From Bacillus stratosphericus (GTDB taxonomy: Bacteria; Bacillota; Bacilli; Bacillales; Bacillaceae), in NCBI RefSeq assembly GCF_020524495.1, contig NZ_JAIVLB010000025.1:1-48908 (forward strand): a stretch of DNA of 48,908 bases, read 5' to 3'. Under the pieces are notes generated by a model. The model was given only the letters and a program-made list of their open reading frames with translations, had not been told where the DNA came from and did no database searches. A program made the position numbers and the translations under genes. Positions 15,966-24,183 of this stretch are shown here, piece by piece. Each line of letters opens with the position of its first letter. Positions within the stretch are counted from its first letter, which is position 1.

Positions 15966-17894
15966 GTGTCATACGCATCTAATAAAAATGGAAATATTGT
16001 TTTAAATGGTGAGTTTACTGATTTCAACAATGGGAAAGTTATAAATAGAAAAAAAATAATGTTATTCAAAAAATTTTATATATATAAAACAAATCAAAAA
16101 GTCATTAAAAACAAAAAAACTGACAATAGGATTGAGATTTTAGAAATTCATGAAAATGACAATAGAATTCAAGGAACTGTACTTGTGGTATACCTAGACC
16201 CTTTAAACACCTTATCTTTTATCATAATTAAAAAAGATCACCCACTATTAACTATGGAACAGATAATAGAAAAAGCTGAATCTAATCCTCCACAAAGATT
16301 AAAAACAATTACAATCGGTGATAATTTTTATATTTTTGGTGTAATTCGCTTTAAATTTGCTAATATGAAAAAAATTGATATAGCTATTGGATATGATAAA
16401 GCTTTAAATTTTAATTTCAAATATTTTTTCTCTAAAAATACCCGTGAAATGTTTTCAAATGTGACAAATAAATTAGGATTATTTGTTCATTTTGGTTATG
16501 TTAAAATCAAAAAACAAGAATTGTTAGACAAATATATACAATCAAGTGAGATAAATTTGCCTTTGTATATTAAATCTACGAATAAGGAGAATTTAGACTA
16601 TTACTACCCTTTGAAATTTAATTATAGAAATACTTATAATGTAAAACACTATGTTTATAGCTCTAGTAGTTATAAATTGAATGAAAATATTGAGTTTTTT
16701 GTAAGGAAATCTATAACGGGTCAAATGGTATTAGTCATGACCGATTACATAAGTGTAGTAACAAAGTTTAAAGAAAAATTAGCTTGGTTAATTTCTAGAT
16801 TCGGAAGGCAAGAAAAATATGATGTTTATTTTGAAAAATTCTCTAAGAACGCAGGCGAGTCAGCTTTTGAAGTATTTAAAAAATCAAAAGCTGAAAATGA
16901 TTCATTTTCAAAGTTTATCTTGGATAAAAATCACGAAAGATTTTTATCTTTTAAAAAGCAATACGGTACAAACAATATTCTAGCCCACAATAGCTTCAAG
17001 TCTTTTTATTATATATTTAAAGCCAAAAGGTTTATTTCTTCTGATTTAGTAAGCCATGTACAAAGAAGATTATATGATAATAGTCAAAGTATCAAAAGAA
17101 AGATATTAAGTAATAATAATAAAGTATTCTTACAACACGGTGTCTGTCTTGCCACAAATGTTTTTGAAAGAGGGTATTTTAATAAAAAAGTGCCTATTTG
17201 TCCAGATTATATTGTTACAAATTCAAAACTTGAATCGTATTATTTTAGTAAATATCCAAAATTTAGCGATAATCAGCTAATTGAAAAAGGGGTTCCTAAT
17301 TTAGATTTATATGTTAAAAATAGAAATACAGATAAAAAGCAAATTACTTTTATGTTAACTTGGAGACCCTGGGATGTTACCGGAAAAATAGAAAAAAATT
17401 CTTATATAGACCGGTATTTGCAATTTTTAAGGATTGTTAAAACTGATCCTTTTTACGAAGATAAAGTAATCAATATTACTTTACATCCAAAAGCAGGGCT
17501 AATGCTTGAAAATCAATTTCCAGAAACATATGATCAAATTAAAGATTATGTATATCAAGGTGATATAAAGGATGCCCTTATTAACTCCAAGGTGGTTATT
17601 ACTGATTACTCTTCAATATGCTTTTATGCCTTTGCTGGGTGCAGTAATATAATCTTTTTTTGGGGTGATAAAGAAATAGCAGAACAAGAATATGGAGCCC
17701 CAAATATATTACAAGATAATAATCGTTTTGGAGATGTTGTTTATCATATTGATAGTACATTAAATAACTTTATAAAAAGAAATTATAACCAAAACCAACC
17801 TCAAAAATATATTGATAGATATAACAAATTAGTGGAACATAGTAATGGAAATAACACTGAAAATGTTTATAATGAAATTAAAAAATTAGGATAG
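15966..17894 (+). CDS. CDP-glycerol glycerophosphotransferase-like protein (teichoic-acid type)
   Basis: 642 residues, rich in Lys, Asn, Ile and Tyr. The C-terminal half matches the CDP-glycerol:poly(glycerophosphate) glycerophosphotransferase family (TagB/TagF/TarL): VFLQHGVCLATNVFERGYF (the family HG motif), PDYIVTNSKLESYYFSKYP, KGVPNLDLYV, FMLTWRPWD, NITLHPKAGL and the signature VVITDYSSICFYAFAG. The first ~330 residues are not recognised; similar N-terminal extensions occur in these enzymes. Expected role: adding glycerol phosphate to a wall or capsule polymer at the inner membrane face. GTG 15966 has aggag nine bases upstream. Its AT-richness, lone position and flanking pseudogene suggest recent acquisition; it is not next to tag genes. 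Confidence 0.8.
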   Translation: MSYASNKNGNIVLNGEFTDFNNGKVINRKKIMLFKKFYIYKTNQKVIKNKKTDNRIEILEIHENDNRIQGTVLVVYLDPLNTLSFIIIKKDHPLLTMEQIIEKAESNPPQRLKTITIGDNFYIFGVIRFKFANMKKIDIAIGYDKALNFNFKYFFSKNTREMFSNVTNKLGLFVHFGYVKIKKQELLDKYIQSSEINLPLYIKSTNKENLDYYYPLKFNYRNTYNVKHYVYSSSSYKLNENIEFFVRKSITGQMVLVMTDYISVVTKFKEKLAWLISRFGRQEKYDVYFEKFSKNAGESAFEVFKKSKAENDSFSKFILDKNHERFLSFKKQYGTNNILAHNSFKSFYYIFKAKRFISSDLVSHVQRRLYDNSQSIKRKILSNNNKVFLQHGVCLATNVFERGYFNKKVPICPDYIVTNSKLESYYFSKYPKFSDNQLIEKGVPNLDLYVKNRNTDKKQITFMLTWRPWDVTGKIEKNSYIDRYLQFLRIVKTDPFYEDKVINITLHPKAGLMLENQFPETYDQIKDYVYQGDIKDALINSKVVITDYSSICFYAFAGCSNIIFFWGDKEIAEQEYGAPNILQDNNRFGDVVYHIDSTLNNFIKRNYNQNQPQKYIDRYNKLVEHSNGNNTENVYNEIKKLG

Positions 17895-17942
17895 TTTAGC
17901 ACTAATAATTTTTATTTCGAAATCTTACTTTATACAGTAGTT

Positions 17943-17972
17943 AAACCCCACGTTAGCGTGGGGTTTCATTTA
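17943..17972 (+). terminator. Terminator of the glycerophosphotransferase gene
   Basis: AAACCCCACG / CGTGGGGTTT perfect ten-base stem, four-base loop, followed by tcatttatttt. Confidence 0.9.
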
Positions 17973-18019
17973 TTTTCACCCTAGACAAATAGCCCTTACC
18001 AATATTATGTGAATAGGAT

Positions 18020-18478
18020 TTATATCTTTTCCTTCCAAGCCTTTAAGAAGCGCTCAATCACCTGTAATTCATCTTCATTAAACTGATGGAGGAATTCTAA
18101 ATAGGATGTCACTGCTTTTTCATGAAGTTCATCATGCAGTGCCGCCAATTGTGTACCTTCCTCTGTTAGTGAATAATAGACCGACTTCTTATCACCTTGC
18201 CGATGGTTATAGTTTACCATGCCTTTTTCGATCAGTTTTTTCACAGCCTTTGTAATGGCTGGCTTTGACAGTTTCAGTTGCTGTGAAAGAAATGTATTAT
18301 TTGATTCGTTTGGATTGGCTTGAATCATCGATAAAATGTGAAGCTGTGTGAGTGTCCAATCTTGCTTGAGTGTTTCAGTCGTGGTAATCAGTGGATCTGT
18401 TGGATCGTTCCGTCTCTTTTCCCTATGCATAATCAGATCTTGAATCGCTTTTAATACAATCTGCTCTTTTGTTTCCAT
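18020..18478 (-). CDS. MarR-family transcriptional regulator
   Basis: 152 residues. Winged helix with LSQQLKLSKPAITKAVKKLI as the recognition unit and NHRQGDKKSVYYSLTEEG as the wing, preceded by a long alpha-helical dimerisation segment. ATG 18478 follows gtggagg; the GTG at 18490 lies inside the ribosome site and is not used. Its promoter carries a 12-base palindrome over the expected start point, consistent with autorepression. No gene follows on the same strand, so its regulon cannot be read from context; the small membrane gene at 18.8-18.9 kb is the nearest upstream neighbour. Confidence 0.88.
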   Translation of the reverse strand: METKEQIVLKAIQDLIMHREKRRNDPTDPLITTTETLKQDWTLTQLHILSMIQANPNESNNTFLSQQLKLSKPAITKAVKKLIEKGMVNYNHRQGDKKSVYYSLTEEGTQLAALHDELHEKAVTSYLEFLHQFNEDELQVIERFLKAWKEKI

Positions 18479-18492
18479 CTGAACCTCCACTC

Positions 18493-18537
18493 TTAACTGG
18501 TTAATAAAATAATACTAATAATCAATAGAGGAGTCAA
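18493..18537 (-). promoter_or_regulatory. marR promoter with overlapping palindromic operator
   Basis: Minus strand: TTGACT (18532-18537), a 17-base spacer, TATTAT (18509-18514). The palindrome TTAACtgGTTAA (18493-18504) lies directly downstream of the -10, over the predicted transcription start. MarR proteins usually bind such short palindromes to block their own transcription. Confidence 0.75.
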
Positions 18538-18702
18538 AAGAAATGTGAATGCGAGAAAAATAACGGTCCATCAGACCTGATAATTATGAGTACTTTTTTA
18601 CTAGATTACACGATATATCACAGCACCTTTTCCTTTTATTTACTATCCTATATAATGAAAAAGGGACGATTTCGTTCTATCAAACAATCATATGCTCTTT
18701 GA

Positions 18703-18742
18703 ATAACAAAAAAGGAGAGGTGTCTCAGGTGGCTCTCCTTTC
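18703..18742 (-). terminator. Terminator after the 55-residue gene
   Basis: Minus-strand stem AAAGGAGAG / CTCTCCTTT (arms 18733-18741 and 18711-18719) followed by TTTGTTA. It sits 37 bases past the stop of the small gene at 18780, supporting that gene. Confidence 0.8.
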
Positions 18743-18779
18743 CCCTTGATATCTTTTAATGATGAGAATGTGTTTGTTT

Positions 18780-18947
18780 CTATTTTTTTTGTTTGTTTTG
18801 TAAGACATCCTTTTCCTCTTCAGTCAGCTGACCAATAGCAATTCGTTTATACAGACCATCCTCGGTCCCTCTTTTCAGTGTGGCAAACAAGCTAGCTGCG
18901 GAGAGAATATATGAAGTAAGAACGAATAAAAATGAATGTACACTCAT
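18780..18947 (-). CDS. Small membrane-anchored protein, 55 residues, unknown
   Basis: Starts MSVHSFLFVLTSYILSAASL and ends LTEEEKDVLQNKQKK. One hydrophobic N-terminal segment (residues ~5-23) is followed by a basic/acidic cytoplasmic tail (KRGTEDGLYKRIAIGQ), so it is likely a single-span membrane protein. Not recognised. Evidence that it is real: clean stop, its own terminator 37 bases downstream, protein-like composition, and a tail reminiscent of small Bacillus membrane proteins ending in a short EEE-K helix. The ribosome site (aggtg four bases before ATG) is weak and close. It is divergent from the MaoC-like gene. Confidence 0.62.
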   Translation of the reverse strand: MSVHSFLFVLTSYILSAASLFATLKRGTEDGLYKRIAIGQLTEEEKDVLQNKQKK

Positions 18948-18986
18948 TCACCTAATTGGTACATTTAAAAAAAAGGAGTTGATGGA

Positions 18987-19364
18987 ATGATGGTTCAACC
19001 AGGTGATCAATTTCAAACAAGCAGAACCTATACACATGAAGACGTGATTCAATTCGGCAGATTGACAGGCGACCTAGGCAAACACCATATGGAGCTGGAT
19101 GACCAGGGCAGGCGAATGGTTCATGGCTTTCTCACAGCAAGTCTGACCACTAGGCTTGGCGGTCAGTTTCATTTTATTGGTCAAGACATGTCATGTACCT
19201 TCATCCGCCCCGTTTATACAGGTGATACGATTACCTGTCAAATAGCCGTCACCAAAGTGGAACCCCTTGAACAATATGACCGTGTTCAGCTTTTTTCCCG
19301 CTATATCAACCAGCATGGTAAAGAAGTCATTACTGGAAAAAGTGAAGGTGTGATTCTGAAATAG
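18987..19364 (+). CDS. MaoC-like hot-dog-fold hydratase/dehydratase
   Basis: 125-residue single hot-dog domain. The hydratase-2-like motif is FGRLTGDLGKHHMELDDQGR followed by MVHGFLTASLTTRLGGQ, where Asp and His in the t-GD...H segment would polarise water in (R)-specific enoyl-CoA hydratases. The usual D-x(4)-H spacing is retained only roughly (GDLGKHH), so catalysis is not assured. Likely acts on acyl-CoA or acyl-carrier thioesters. ATG 18987 has aggag eight bases upstream. No fatty-acid gene neighbours it; it converges on pbuE. Confidence 0.78.
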   Translation: MMVQPGDQFQTSRTYTHEDVIQFGRLTGDLGKHHMELDDQGRRMVHGFLTASLTTRLGGQFHFIGQDMSCTFIRPVYTGDTITCQIAVTKVEPLEQYDRVQLFSRYINQHGKEVITGKSEGVILK

Positions 19365-19402
19365 AACACAAGATATAAAACAAGATGCCTCATCAAAGGC
19401 AG

Positions 19403-20575
19403 CTACTCAGCACGATTCTGATTTTCCATATAAAGAGGCGGTCTCTTTAACGAAAGCACAGCACAGCTAAAGGCAATCATCACAAACACAGCACCGAATT
19501 TAGCCAAATCAACAGATGAACCGGTCATTGTAAACATGACGCCACCCACTGCTGATCCAATCGAGATGCCAATTTGCAAAGCCGATGTATTTAAACTTTG
19601 CTGAATATCGGACGTCACTGGGTCTGTTTGAATCAAATAGCTTTGCAGAGCAGGTGTCAGTGCCCAGCTGAGCGCTCCCCATAGGACAACCATCGCCATA
19701 AATACCACAAACACACCCGCTGTATAAGGAATGATAAACATCACAGCCGCAAACGCCATTGTCACAAACAAAATGGCTTTCCCTGATCCCAGTTTGTCAC
19801 TAAGCCATCCGCCAAAACCATTCCCGCCAATAGACGCAAGCCCGAATACCAAATAACAAATACTAATCCAAAACGGTGTCATATGCAGAACTTCCATCAG
19901 AAATGGGGTGAAATAAGAATAAAGCATATAATGACCAGCAAGCATAAACAAACTAATCAAGTGTGCACTAAAAATTTTTGGATGCCCTAAAGAACGAATC
20001 TGTTCTTTAAGAGGTGTGACTTGTTCAACAGGCATTTTTTCCAATAGAAAATAGATCAGTACCATGGATATGGCCGATAGAATACTGATTCCTAAAAACA
20101 TCACTCTCCAGCCAAAGCTCTCTGTAATAAAAATACCGATCGGTACACCTAGAACAAGTGATGAACTAATGCCAATAAAAATCAGACCTAATGCTTTCGC
20201 TCGATGCGCTGGTTCCACCAATTTGGCGGTGATCGTCAGTGATAACACCACCACAAGCGCTGTACTCATCGCAATCAATATCCTTGAAATCATCACAAGG
20301 GCAAAGGTCGAGCTAAAATAAGTGAACACATTTCCTAGTGTAAACACCAATAACGCAATTAAATAAAGACATTTTCGTTCGATTTTGGCTGTGGCGGTGA
20401 GCAGCACCGGTGCTGAAATGGCATACACAATCGCAAATACTGTGATGAGCTGCCCAGCTGTCGCAAGAGACACATTCAAATCCTCTGCAAGGCTCGGCAA
20501 AATACCCCCGACCACAAGCTCAACTAATCCAACCGCAAAAGTAGAAACCGCTAATAAATATACTCTCCAGTTCAT
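19403..20575 (-). CDS. pbuE: Purine base/nucleoside efflux pump PbuE (MFS)
   Basis: 390 residues, 12 hydrophobic segments, major facilitator of the DHA1 type. The N-terminus NWRVYLLAVSTFAVGLVELV and blocks such as TAKIERKCLYLIALLVF and LTPALQSYLIQTDPVTSDIQ resemble B. subtilis PbuE (YdhL), which exports hypoxanthine, adenine and nucleosides. Decisive context: an adenine riboswitch sits directly upstream, as in B. subtilis. ATG 20575 is used (aaggg nine bases upstream); ATG 20584 abuts the ribosome site. When adenine is abundant the riboswitch allows read-through, so the pump is made on demand. Confidence 0.92.
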   Translation of the reverse strand: MNWRVYLLAVSTFAVGLVELVVGGILPSLAEDLNVSLATAGQLITVFAIVYAISAPVLLTATAKIERKCLYLIALLVFTLGNVFTYFSSTFALVMISRILIAMSTALVVVLSLTITAKLVEPAHRAKALGLIFIGISSSLVLGVPIGIFITESFGWRVMFLGISILSAISMVLIYFLLEKMPVEQVTPLKEQIRSLGHPKIFSAHLISLFMLAGHYMLYSYFTPFLMEVLHMTPFWISICYLVFGLASIGGNGFGGWLSDKLGSGKAILFVTMAFAAVMFIIPYTAGVFVVFMAMVVLWGALSWALTPALQSYLIQTDPVTSDIQQSLNTSALQIGISIGSAVGGVMFTMTGSSVDLAKFGAVFVMIAFSCAVLSLKRPPLYMENQNRAE

Positions 20576-20632
20576 GTCTAACATCCCTTCTGTATATCAT
20601 GGCTTTCACTGTTAATTCAGGGTGTAGACAAA

Positions 20633-20737
20633 CAAAAAAAACCCTGATTACAAAAAAGGAAAGCACGCTTTTGTAATCAGGATTTATCGGATCCTGGTAG
20701 AAACCCTCAAACCATATTATTGAGGTTATACAAGTCT
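20633..20737 (-). ncRNA. Adenine riboswitch (purine aptamer plus terminator) of pbuE
   Basis: Minus strand: P1 5' arm ACTTGTATAACC (20724-20736), hairpin P2 CCTCAATAATATGGTTTGAGG, junction GTTTCTACC, hairpin P3 CCAGGATCCGATAAATCCTG, then GATTACAAAAG closing P1 (20668-20678). The base in the junction after P3 is T (tcctgaTTac), i.e. U74, which specifies adenine; guanine riboswitches carry C. The P1 3' arm is also part of a long terminator stem CCTGATTACAAAA / TTTTGTAATCAGGG ending in TTTTTTTT, so ligand binding prevents termination (an ON switch). Nearly identical to the B. subtilis pbuE element as I remember it. Confidence 0.96.
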
Positions 20738-20753
20738 ATTTTTATCTTCAAAT

Positions 20754-20782
20754 ATATTAGCATAGCCTTACATAACACGCAA
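20754..20782 (-). promoter_or_regulatory. Promoter of the adenine riboswitch-pbuE transcript
   Basis: Minus strand TTGCGT, 17-base spacer, TAATAT, ending about 18 bases before the aptamer. Confidence 0.5.
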
Positions 20783-21027
20783 GTTGCAAAAACAGTGAAT
20801 TCCTGGCATTTGTGGATCAAAGCAAAAGACGCGACAAAGGCAATCAACGAACCAGCTGAACAACTTGCTTTCTCCTGCATTTACAGGTAAACGGATGAAA
20901 AATCAACGAATAATGATCAACGTAGATCAGGAATAGTAGCTTGAATCGATCTTTAACCGAGAGGAATCGATGCTGAGAAGTTCCTACTGACATCTCAAGT
21001 GAACCTGATAAAAAACCTAAATGCCCA

Positions 21028-21056
21028 TTGACCTCGCTTACACGATCCCCTATAAT
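21028..21056 (+). promoter_or_regulatory. Strong sigma-A promoter of the small zinc-ribbon gene
   Basis: TTGACC, exactly 17 bases, TATAAT: 11 of 12 consensus positions, 49 bases before the start of the 58-codon gene. Suggests high constitutive expression. Confidence 0.8.
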
Positions 21057-21104
21057 TCATATTAATATAATCGGTTTTTAAGACTTTAACTGGAGTGGTA
21101 ATCT

Positions 21105-21281
21105 ATGAAGCGCTTGCCATCATTGTTTGCCGAACGCTGTCCTAAATGTAAAACATCATTAGAAGTCTCAAAGTCTAATGCCCTACAAGGTAAAGTTGTG
21201 AAAACATGTCCCAACCTTCATTATCAAAAAGAGTACCATCTAGCACTTGAAACCTATATCGAGCATGATGACGTCAAATAA
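21105..21281 (+). CDS. Small zinc-ribbon-like protein, 58 residues, unknown
   Basis: MKRLPSLFAERCPKCKTSLE is followed by a central NALQGKVVKTCPNLHYQKEY and a C-terminal acidic tail EHDDVK. The CPKC pair plus a later CPNLH gives three Cys and one His, compatible with a single zinc ribbon. Real gene: near-consensus promoter (21028-21056), ggagtgg six bases before ATG 21105, and a strong terminator right after the stop. Small ribbon proteins often bind nucleic acid or a partner enzyme; no function is known to me. It converges on the yrkJ gene. Confidence 0.75.
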   Translation: MKRLPSLFAERCPKCKTSLEVSKSNALQGKVVKTCPNLHYQKEYHLALETYIEHDDVK

Positions 21282-21334
21282 AAAAGACCAACACACTTTA
21301 AAGCAGCTTCTGCTCTCTCAGTTGGTCTTTTTCT
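21282..21334. terminator. Bidirectional terminator between zinc-ribbon gene and yrkJ
   Basis: AAAAAGACCAAC / GTTGGTCTTTTT long-range stem enclosing a small AGCAG/CTGCT hairpin. T-runs exist on both strands. Confidence 0.82.
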
Positions 21335-21337
21335 TTA

Positions 21338-22111
21338 TCATAAATCCAGCCAAATTTTGATCGCTGTCGCTGTAATCATCACGGCCAGTACCCATTGCAA
21401 GTAGACGGCATTGATTTTCTGGCCGACCTTGGCACCAATCGGAGCAGCTGCCAAACTTGCTACCATTAACACAATAGAAGGAACGAGCATCACTTGCCCT
21501 GTCATTATCTTTCCAGCAGATGCACCAATTGCAGAAAGAAATGTAATGGCAAGCGACGACGCAATGGTCATCCGTACAGGAATTTTTAAAATAGATAGCA
21601 TGACCGGCACCAAAATAAATGCTCCGCCAGCGCCTAACACGCCTGACACACTGCCAATCACAAAGGCAATGCCCACTGCCAGCCCTTTATGAAAGGTCAC
21701 TTCACCCTCTACGTCTGCACGCTGTCCTTTTTTCGGAAACAGCATGAGGATGACAGCTACAATCGCGAGTAATCCATAGACGAAATTCATCCCTTTCTCT
21801 GGAACGAAGTGGGATAAATAGCTTCCCATTAAGCTTCCCGCCAATATACTGCTCCCCATATATAAAATCAATGAACGATGTAAAAATCCGCTTTTCCGAT
21901 ACGCCAGTACACCACCAAGCGTCGAAAAGAGCACTTGAATAGCACTAATCCCCGATACCTCGTGTGCTGATAACGTCATCACACCGACAAGAGGCGGAAT
22001 GTAAAGTAGCATGGGATAGTTGATCACAGATCCTCCAATCCCTACCATTCCTGATAAGAAAGAACCAACACATCCGATGATAAATAGTGTAATCAAAAAC
22101 GCAAAATCCAC
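21338..22111 (-). CDS. yrkJ: TauE/SafE-family sulfite/sulfur-anion exporter YrkJ
   Basis: 257 residues, about eight membrane segments; two related halves each with a glycine-rich entry, [20 protein letters not shown] and [20 protein letters not shown]. The family moves sulfite, sulfoacetate, thiosulfate or related anions. Last gene of the yrk persulfide operon, so export of the sulfite or thiosulfate produced by YrkH/YrkF is likely. GTG 22111 (aaaggagga upstream) gives the same N-terminus as B. subtilis YrkJ; an in-frame ATG at 22150 also has a ribosome site and would add 13 residues containing QRRRP. Which start is used is unresolved. Confidence 0.88.
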   Translation of the reverse strand: MDFAFLITLFIIGCVGSFLSGMVGIGGSVINYPMLLYIPPLVGVMTLSAHEVSGISAIQVLFSTLGGVLAYRKSGFLHRSLILYMGSSILAGSLMGSYLSHFVPEKGMNFVYGLLAIVAVILMLFPKKGQRADVEGEVTFHKGLAVGIAFVIGSVSGVLGAGGAFILVPVMLSILKIPVRMTIASSLAITFLSAIGASAGKIMTGQVMLVPSIVLMVASLAAAPIGAKVGQKINAVYLQWVLAVMITATAIKIWLDL

Positions 22112-22167
22112 TGGTCTCCTCCTTTGCAAAAGGAAAAGGGGCTCTGTCATAGATACCCCTTCCTCCT

Positions 22168-22398
22168 TTAGGACCCTTTTCTCACCCAGAACTTCAGTAC
22201 ATGTCCTTCATCTGTCTGTGTGATCAATTCATGTCCACTTGACTTAGCCCATGCCGCCAAATCAGCTTTAGCTCCTTTATCTGTTGCATGTATTTCTAAT
22301 ACTTGACCTTCCGTTAAGTCATTCATTTTTTTCTTTGTTCGAATAATCGGCATTGGGCATGCAAGCCCTGTTACGTCTAATATGTGATCTGATGTCAT
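22168..22398 (-). CDS. yrkI: TusA-like sulfur carrier YrkI
   Basis: 76 residues, SirA/TusA fold. The persulfide-carrying Cys14 lies in [20 protein letters not shown], followed by [20 protein letters not shown] and a C-terminal [11 protein letters not shown] strand. It passes sulfane sulfur between rhodanese and acceptor proteins in the cytoplasm. Ribosome site aggagaggg before ATG 22398. Fourth intact gene of the yrk operon, 19 bases after yrkH. Confidence 0.92.
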   Translation of the reverse strand: MTSDHILDVTGLACPMPIIRTKKKMNDLTEGQVLEIHATDKGAKADLAAWAKSSGHELITQTDEGHVLKFWVRKGS

Positions 22399-22417
22399 CT
22401 GATCGTCCCTCTCCTCT

Positions 22418-23560
22418 TTATTTTATTAAACATGATCGAATCGCACAACGGTTTGGGCCAATTTCCATTTCTCGCTGCTCTTCATCATCTGGATTCAGCT
22501 TGCCCATATTGGTTTGCCGAATGTCCTGATAGGCATTTGGCTGTGCAGGCAGATCCTGCGTGACCATCCGTCTAAACACGTCTTCATCCTCAATGTTCAG
22601 CCCATGATTGTCTTTAAATAGCGCACCTAGTTCCTGCCAAACGCTCCCGTCTTCATTGACCTCTTCCATGGTCATGAAGTGTGCAGGCAGAACGATTAAT
22701 TCTTTCGAAAGCGCGGTATACCGCTCATACAGCGTTTCTCTTAAATCACCTACCCAATCCTCCGCCATTCCAGCTAGATCAGGTCTTCCGATGGAATCAA
22801 CGAATAGAATATCGCCTGTAAGAAGATATTGATCGTCAACGATAAATGAGGTTGAACCAATTGTATGACCTGGCGAGTATAAGGGACGAATGCCAATGGT
22901 GGTCTCTCCAATGGTGATTCTCTGCCCTTCCTCCAGACGATTGTAATGGAACGTCACTTCTTCAGCATCCTTTGGCGGCAGCCAGTAGAGCGCTCCAGAC
23001 TGATCAGCCAGCTTCTTACCACCTGATATATGATCCGCATGAAGGTGGGTATCAAGTACATGCGTCACGGTGACACCATGCATTTTAACAAAATTGATAT
23101 AGACATCCGTCATTCTAGCTGCATCTACAATTGCAGCTTCCCCATTCGACATGATCATATAGGACAGACATCCCTTGCCCATCCGTACAAATTGATACAA
23201 CTCTCCACCTTCAGTCAAATCACCAACCTTCACTGGCTCTACATGCTCACTCCATGCCTTCATGCCGCCTTGCAAATAATGGACAGTCCTGCCCGCCTCT
23301 GACAGCATCTTCGCCACCATGATAGAAGAGCCCTCTTTGGCACAAACAACTAGCATTTCTCGACCAATTGGTACTTTCTTTAAAATACCTTCTACGCCAT
23401 CGAGAAGCTCAAAGTAAGGTACATTGACATATTCAACGGCTTTCCCTTCAATCTTCCAGTCCTGTACATCTGATTCGTTTCGTACATCCAACAAAAAGAG
23501 GGGCTCTTTGTTGATGATCTTTTTTGTTAACTGTTCTGCTGTCATTGCTTTTACAGTCAT
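22418..23560 (-). CDS. yrkH: Rhodanese-metallo-beta-lactamase fusion, persulfide dioxygenase type (YrkH)
   Basis: 380 residues. N-terminal rhodanese-like domain (residues ~8-110; [13 protein letters not shown], active Cys in [10 protein letters not shown]), then a metallo-beta-lactamase domain with the metal motif [39 protein letters not shown] and a distal His in VLPAHF. MBL enzymes of this ETHE1/CstB type oxidise glutathione or bacillithiol persulfide, or CoA persulfide, to thiosulfate or sulfite; the rhodanese module relays the sulfur. In CstB the order is reversed (MBL first), so this is the YrkH variant. It lies between yrkF and yrkI and is presumably induced by persulfide through CstR. 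Confidence 0.9.
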   Translation of the reverse strand: MTVKAMTAEQLTKKIINKEPLFLLDVRNESDVQDWKIEGKAVEYVNVPYFELLDGVEGILKKVPIGREMLVVCAKEGSSIMVAKMLSEAGRTVHYLQGGMKAWSEHVEPVKVGDLTEGGELYQFVRMGKGCLSYMIMSNGEAAIVDAARMTDVYINFVKMHGVTVTHVLDTHLHADHISGGKKLADQSGALYWLPPKDAEEVTFHYNRLEEGQRITIGETTIGIRPLYSPGHTIGSTSFIVDDQYLLTGDILFVDSIGRPDLAGMAEDWVGDLRETLYERYTALSKELIVLPAHFMTMEEVNEDGSVWQELGALFKDNHGLNIEDEDVFRRMVTQDLPAQPNAYQDIRQTNMGKLNPDDEEQREMEIGPNRCAIRSCLIK

Positions 23561-23575
23561 GGTTTCATTCAGCTC

Positions 23576-24136
23576 CTATTTTTCAATCTCTCCTGTCCAG
23601 CTGTTCATGCCTGGCACTACATTGATCAATTGATGAAATCCTTTTTCTTTTAACTTTTGTGCGGCTAATTCACTTCTTCTGCCTGAATGACAGATGAGGT
23701 AAATGAGCGTCTCCCGGTTCAATTCTTCAGCACGTTGTTCCACCTCGCCAAGAGGGATGTGAACAGCTCCTGGAATATGGCCCGCTCCGTATTCATCCGG
23801 CTCTCGTACATCTAAAATAAACAAAGACCGATTTTCTTTTACCTTCTGTTGAAACATGTTCAAAGACATCTCCGAAATCATTGACTGTTCCTCCTCCTGT
23901 TTCGCTCCGCCCTTACGGATCAAATGATGAAGCACCTGTCCTTCTACTTTTGTTCCTAAAAATTCATGACCGGCGCTTTTTGACCAAGCCGCTAAATCTG
24001 CTGTAGAACTTTTATCGGTTGCTTGCACTTCAAGCACATCACCTGGCAAAAGCTCATTCATTTGTTTTTTCGTTTTTACAATCGGCATCGGGCATGCCAA
24101 TCCTTTTGCATCTAAAATGACAGTTGGTTGCTGCAT
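23576..24136 (-). CDS. yrkF: TusA-rhodanese fusion sulfurtransferase YrkF
   Basis: 186 residues, two modules. Residues ~6-75: a TusA-like sulfur carrier ([20 protein letters not shown], Cys15). Residues ~95-186: a rhodanese domain with FILDVREPDEYGAGHIPGAV and the active loop ICHSGRRS. The B. subtilis protein has the same fusion and length. The loops let sulfur move from the rhodanese Cys to the carrier Cys within one chain. aggagg lies seven bases before ATG 24136; a CstR half-site (GGGGGTAT, 24162-24169) lies just upstream. Confidence 0.93.
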   Translation of the reverse strand: MQQPTVILDAKGLACPMPIVKTKKQMNELLPGDVLEVQATDKSSTADLAAWSKSAGHEFLGTKVEGQVLHHLIRKGGAKQEEEQSMISEMSLNMFQQKVKENRSLFILDVREPDEYGAGHIPGAVHIPLGEVEQRAEELNRETLIYLICHSGRRSELAAQKLKEKGFHQLINVVPGMNSWTGEIEK

Positions 24137-24183
24137 ATGATGTCCTCCTTTTTATAGGGACGGGGGTATATTTTTATACGCAC

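Noticed and set aside
15799-16005. 68-codon plus-strand frame before the glycerophosphotransferase
   Set aside because: Overlaps the real gene in another frame; no ribosome site.
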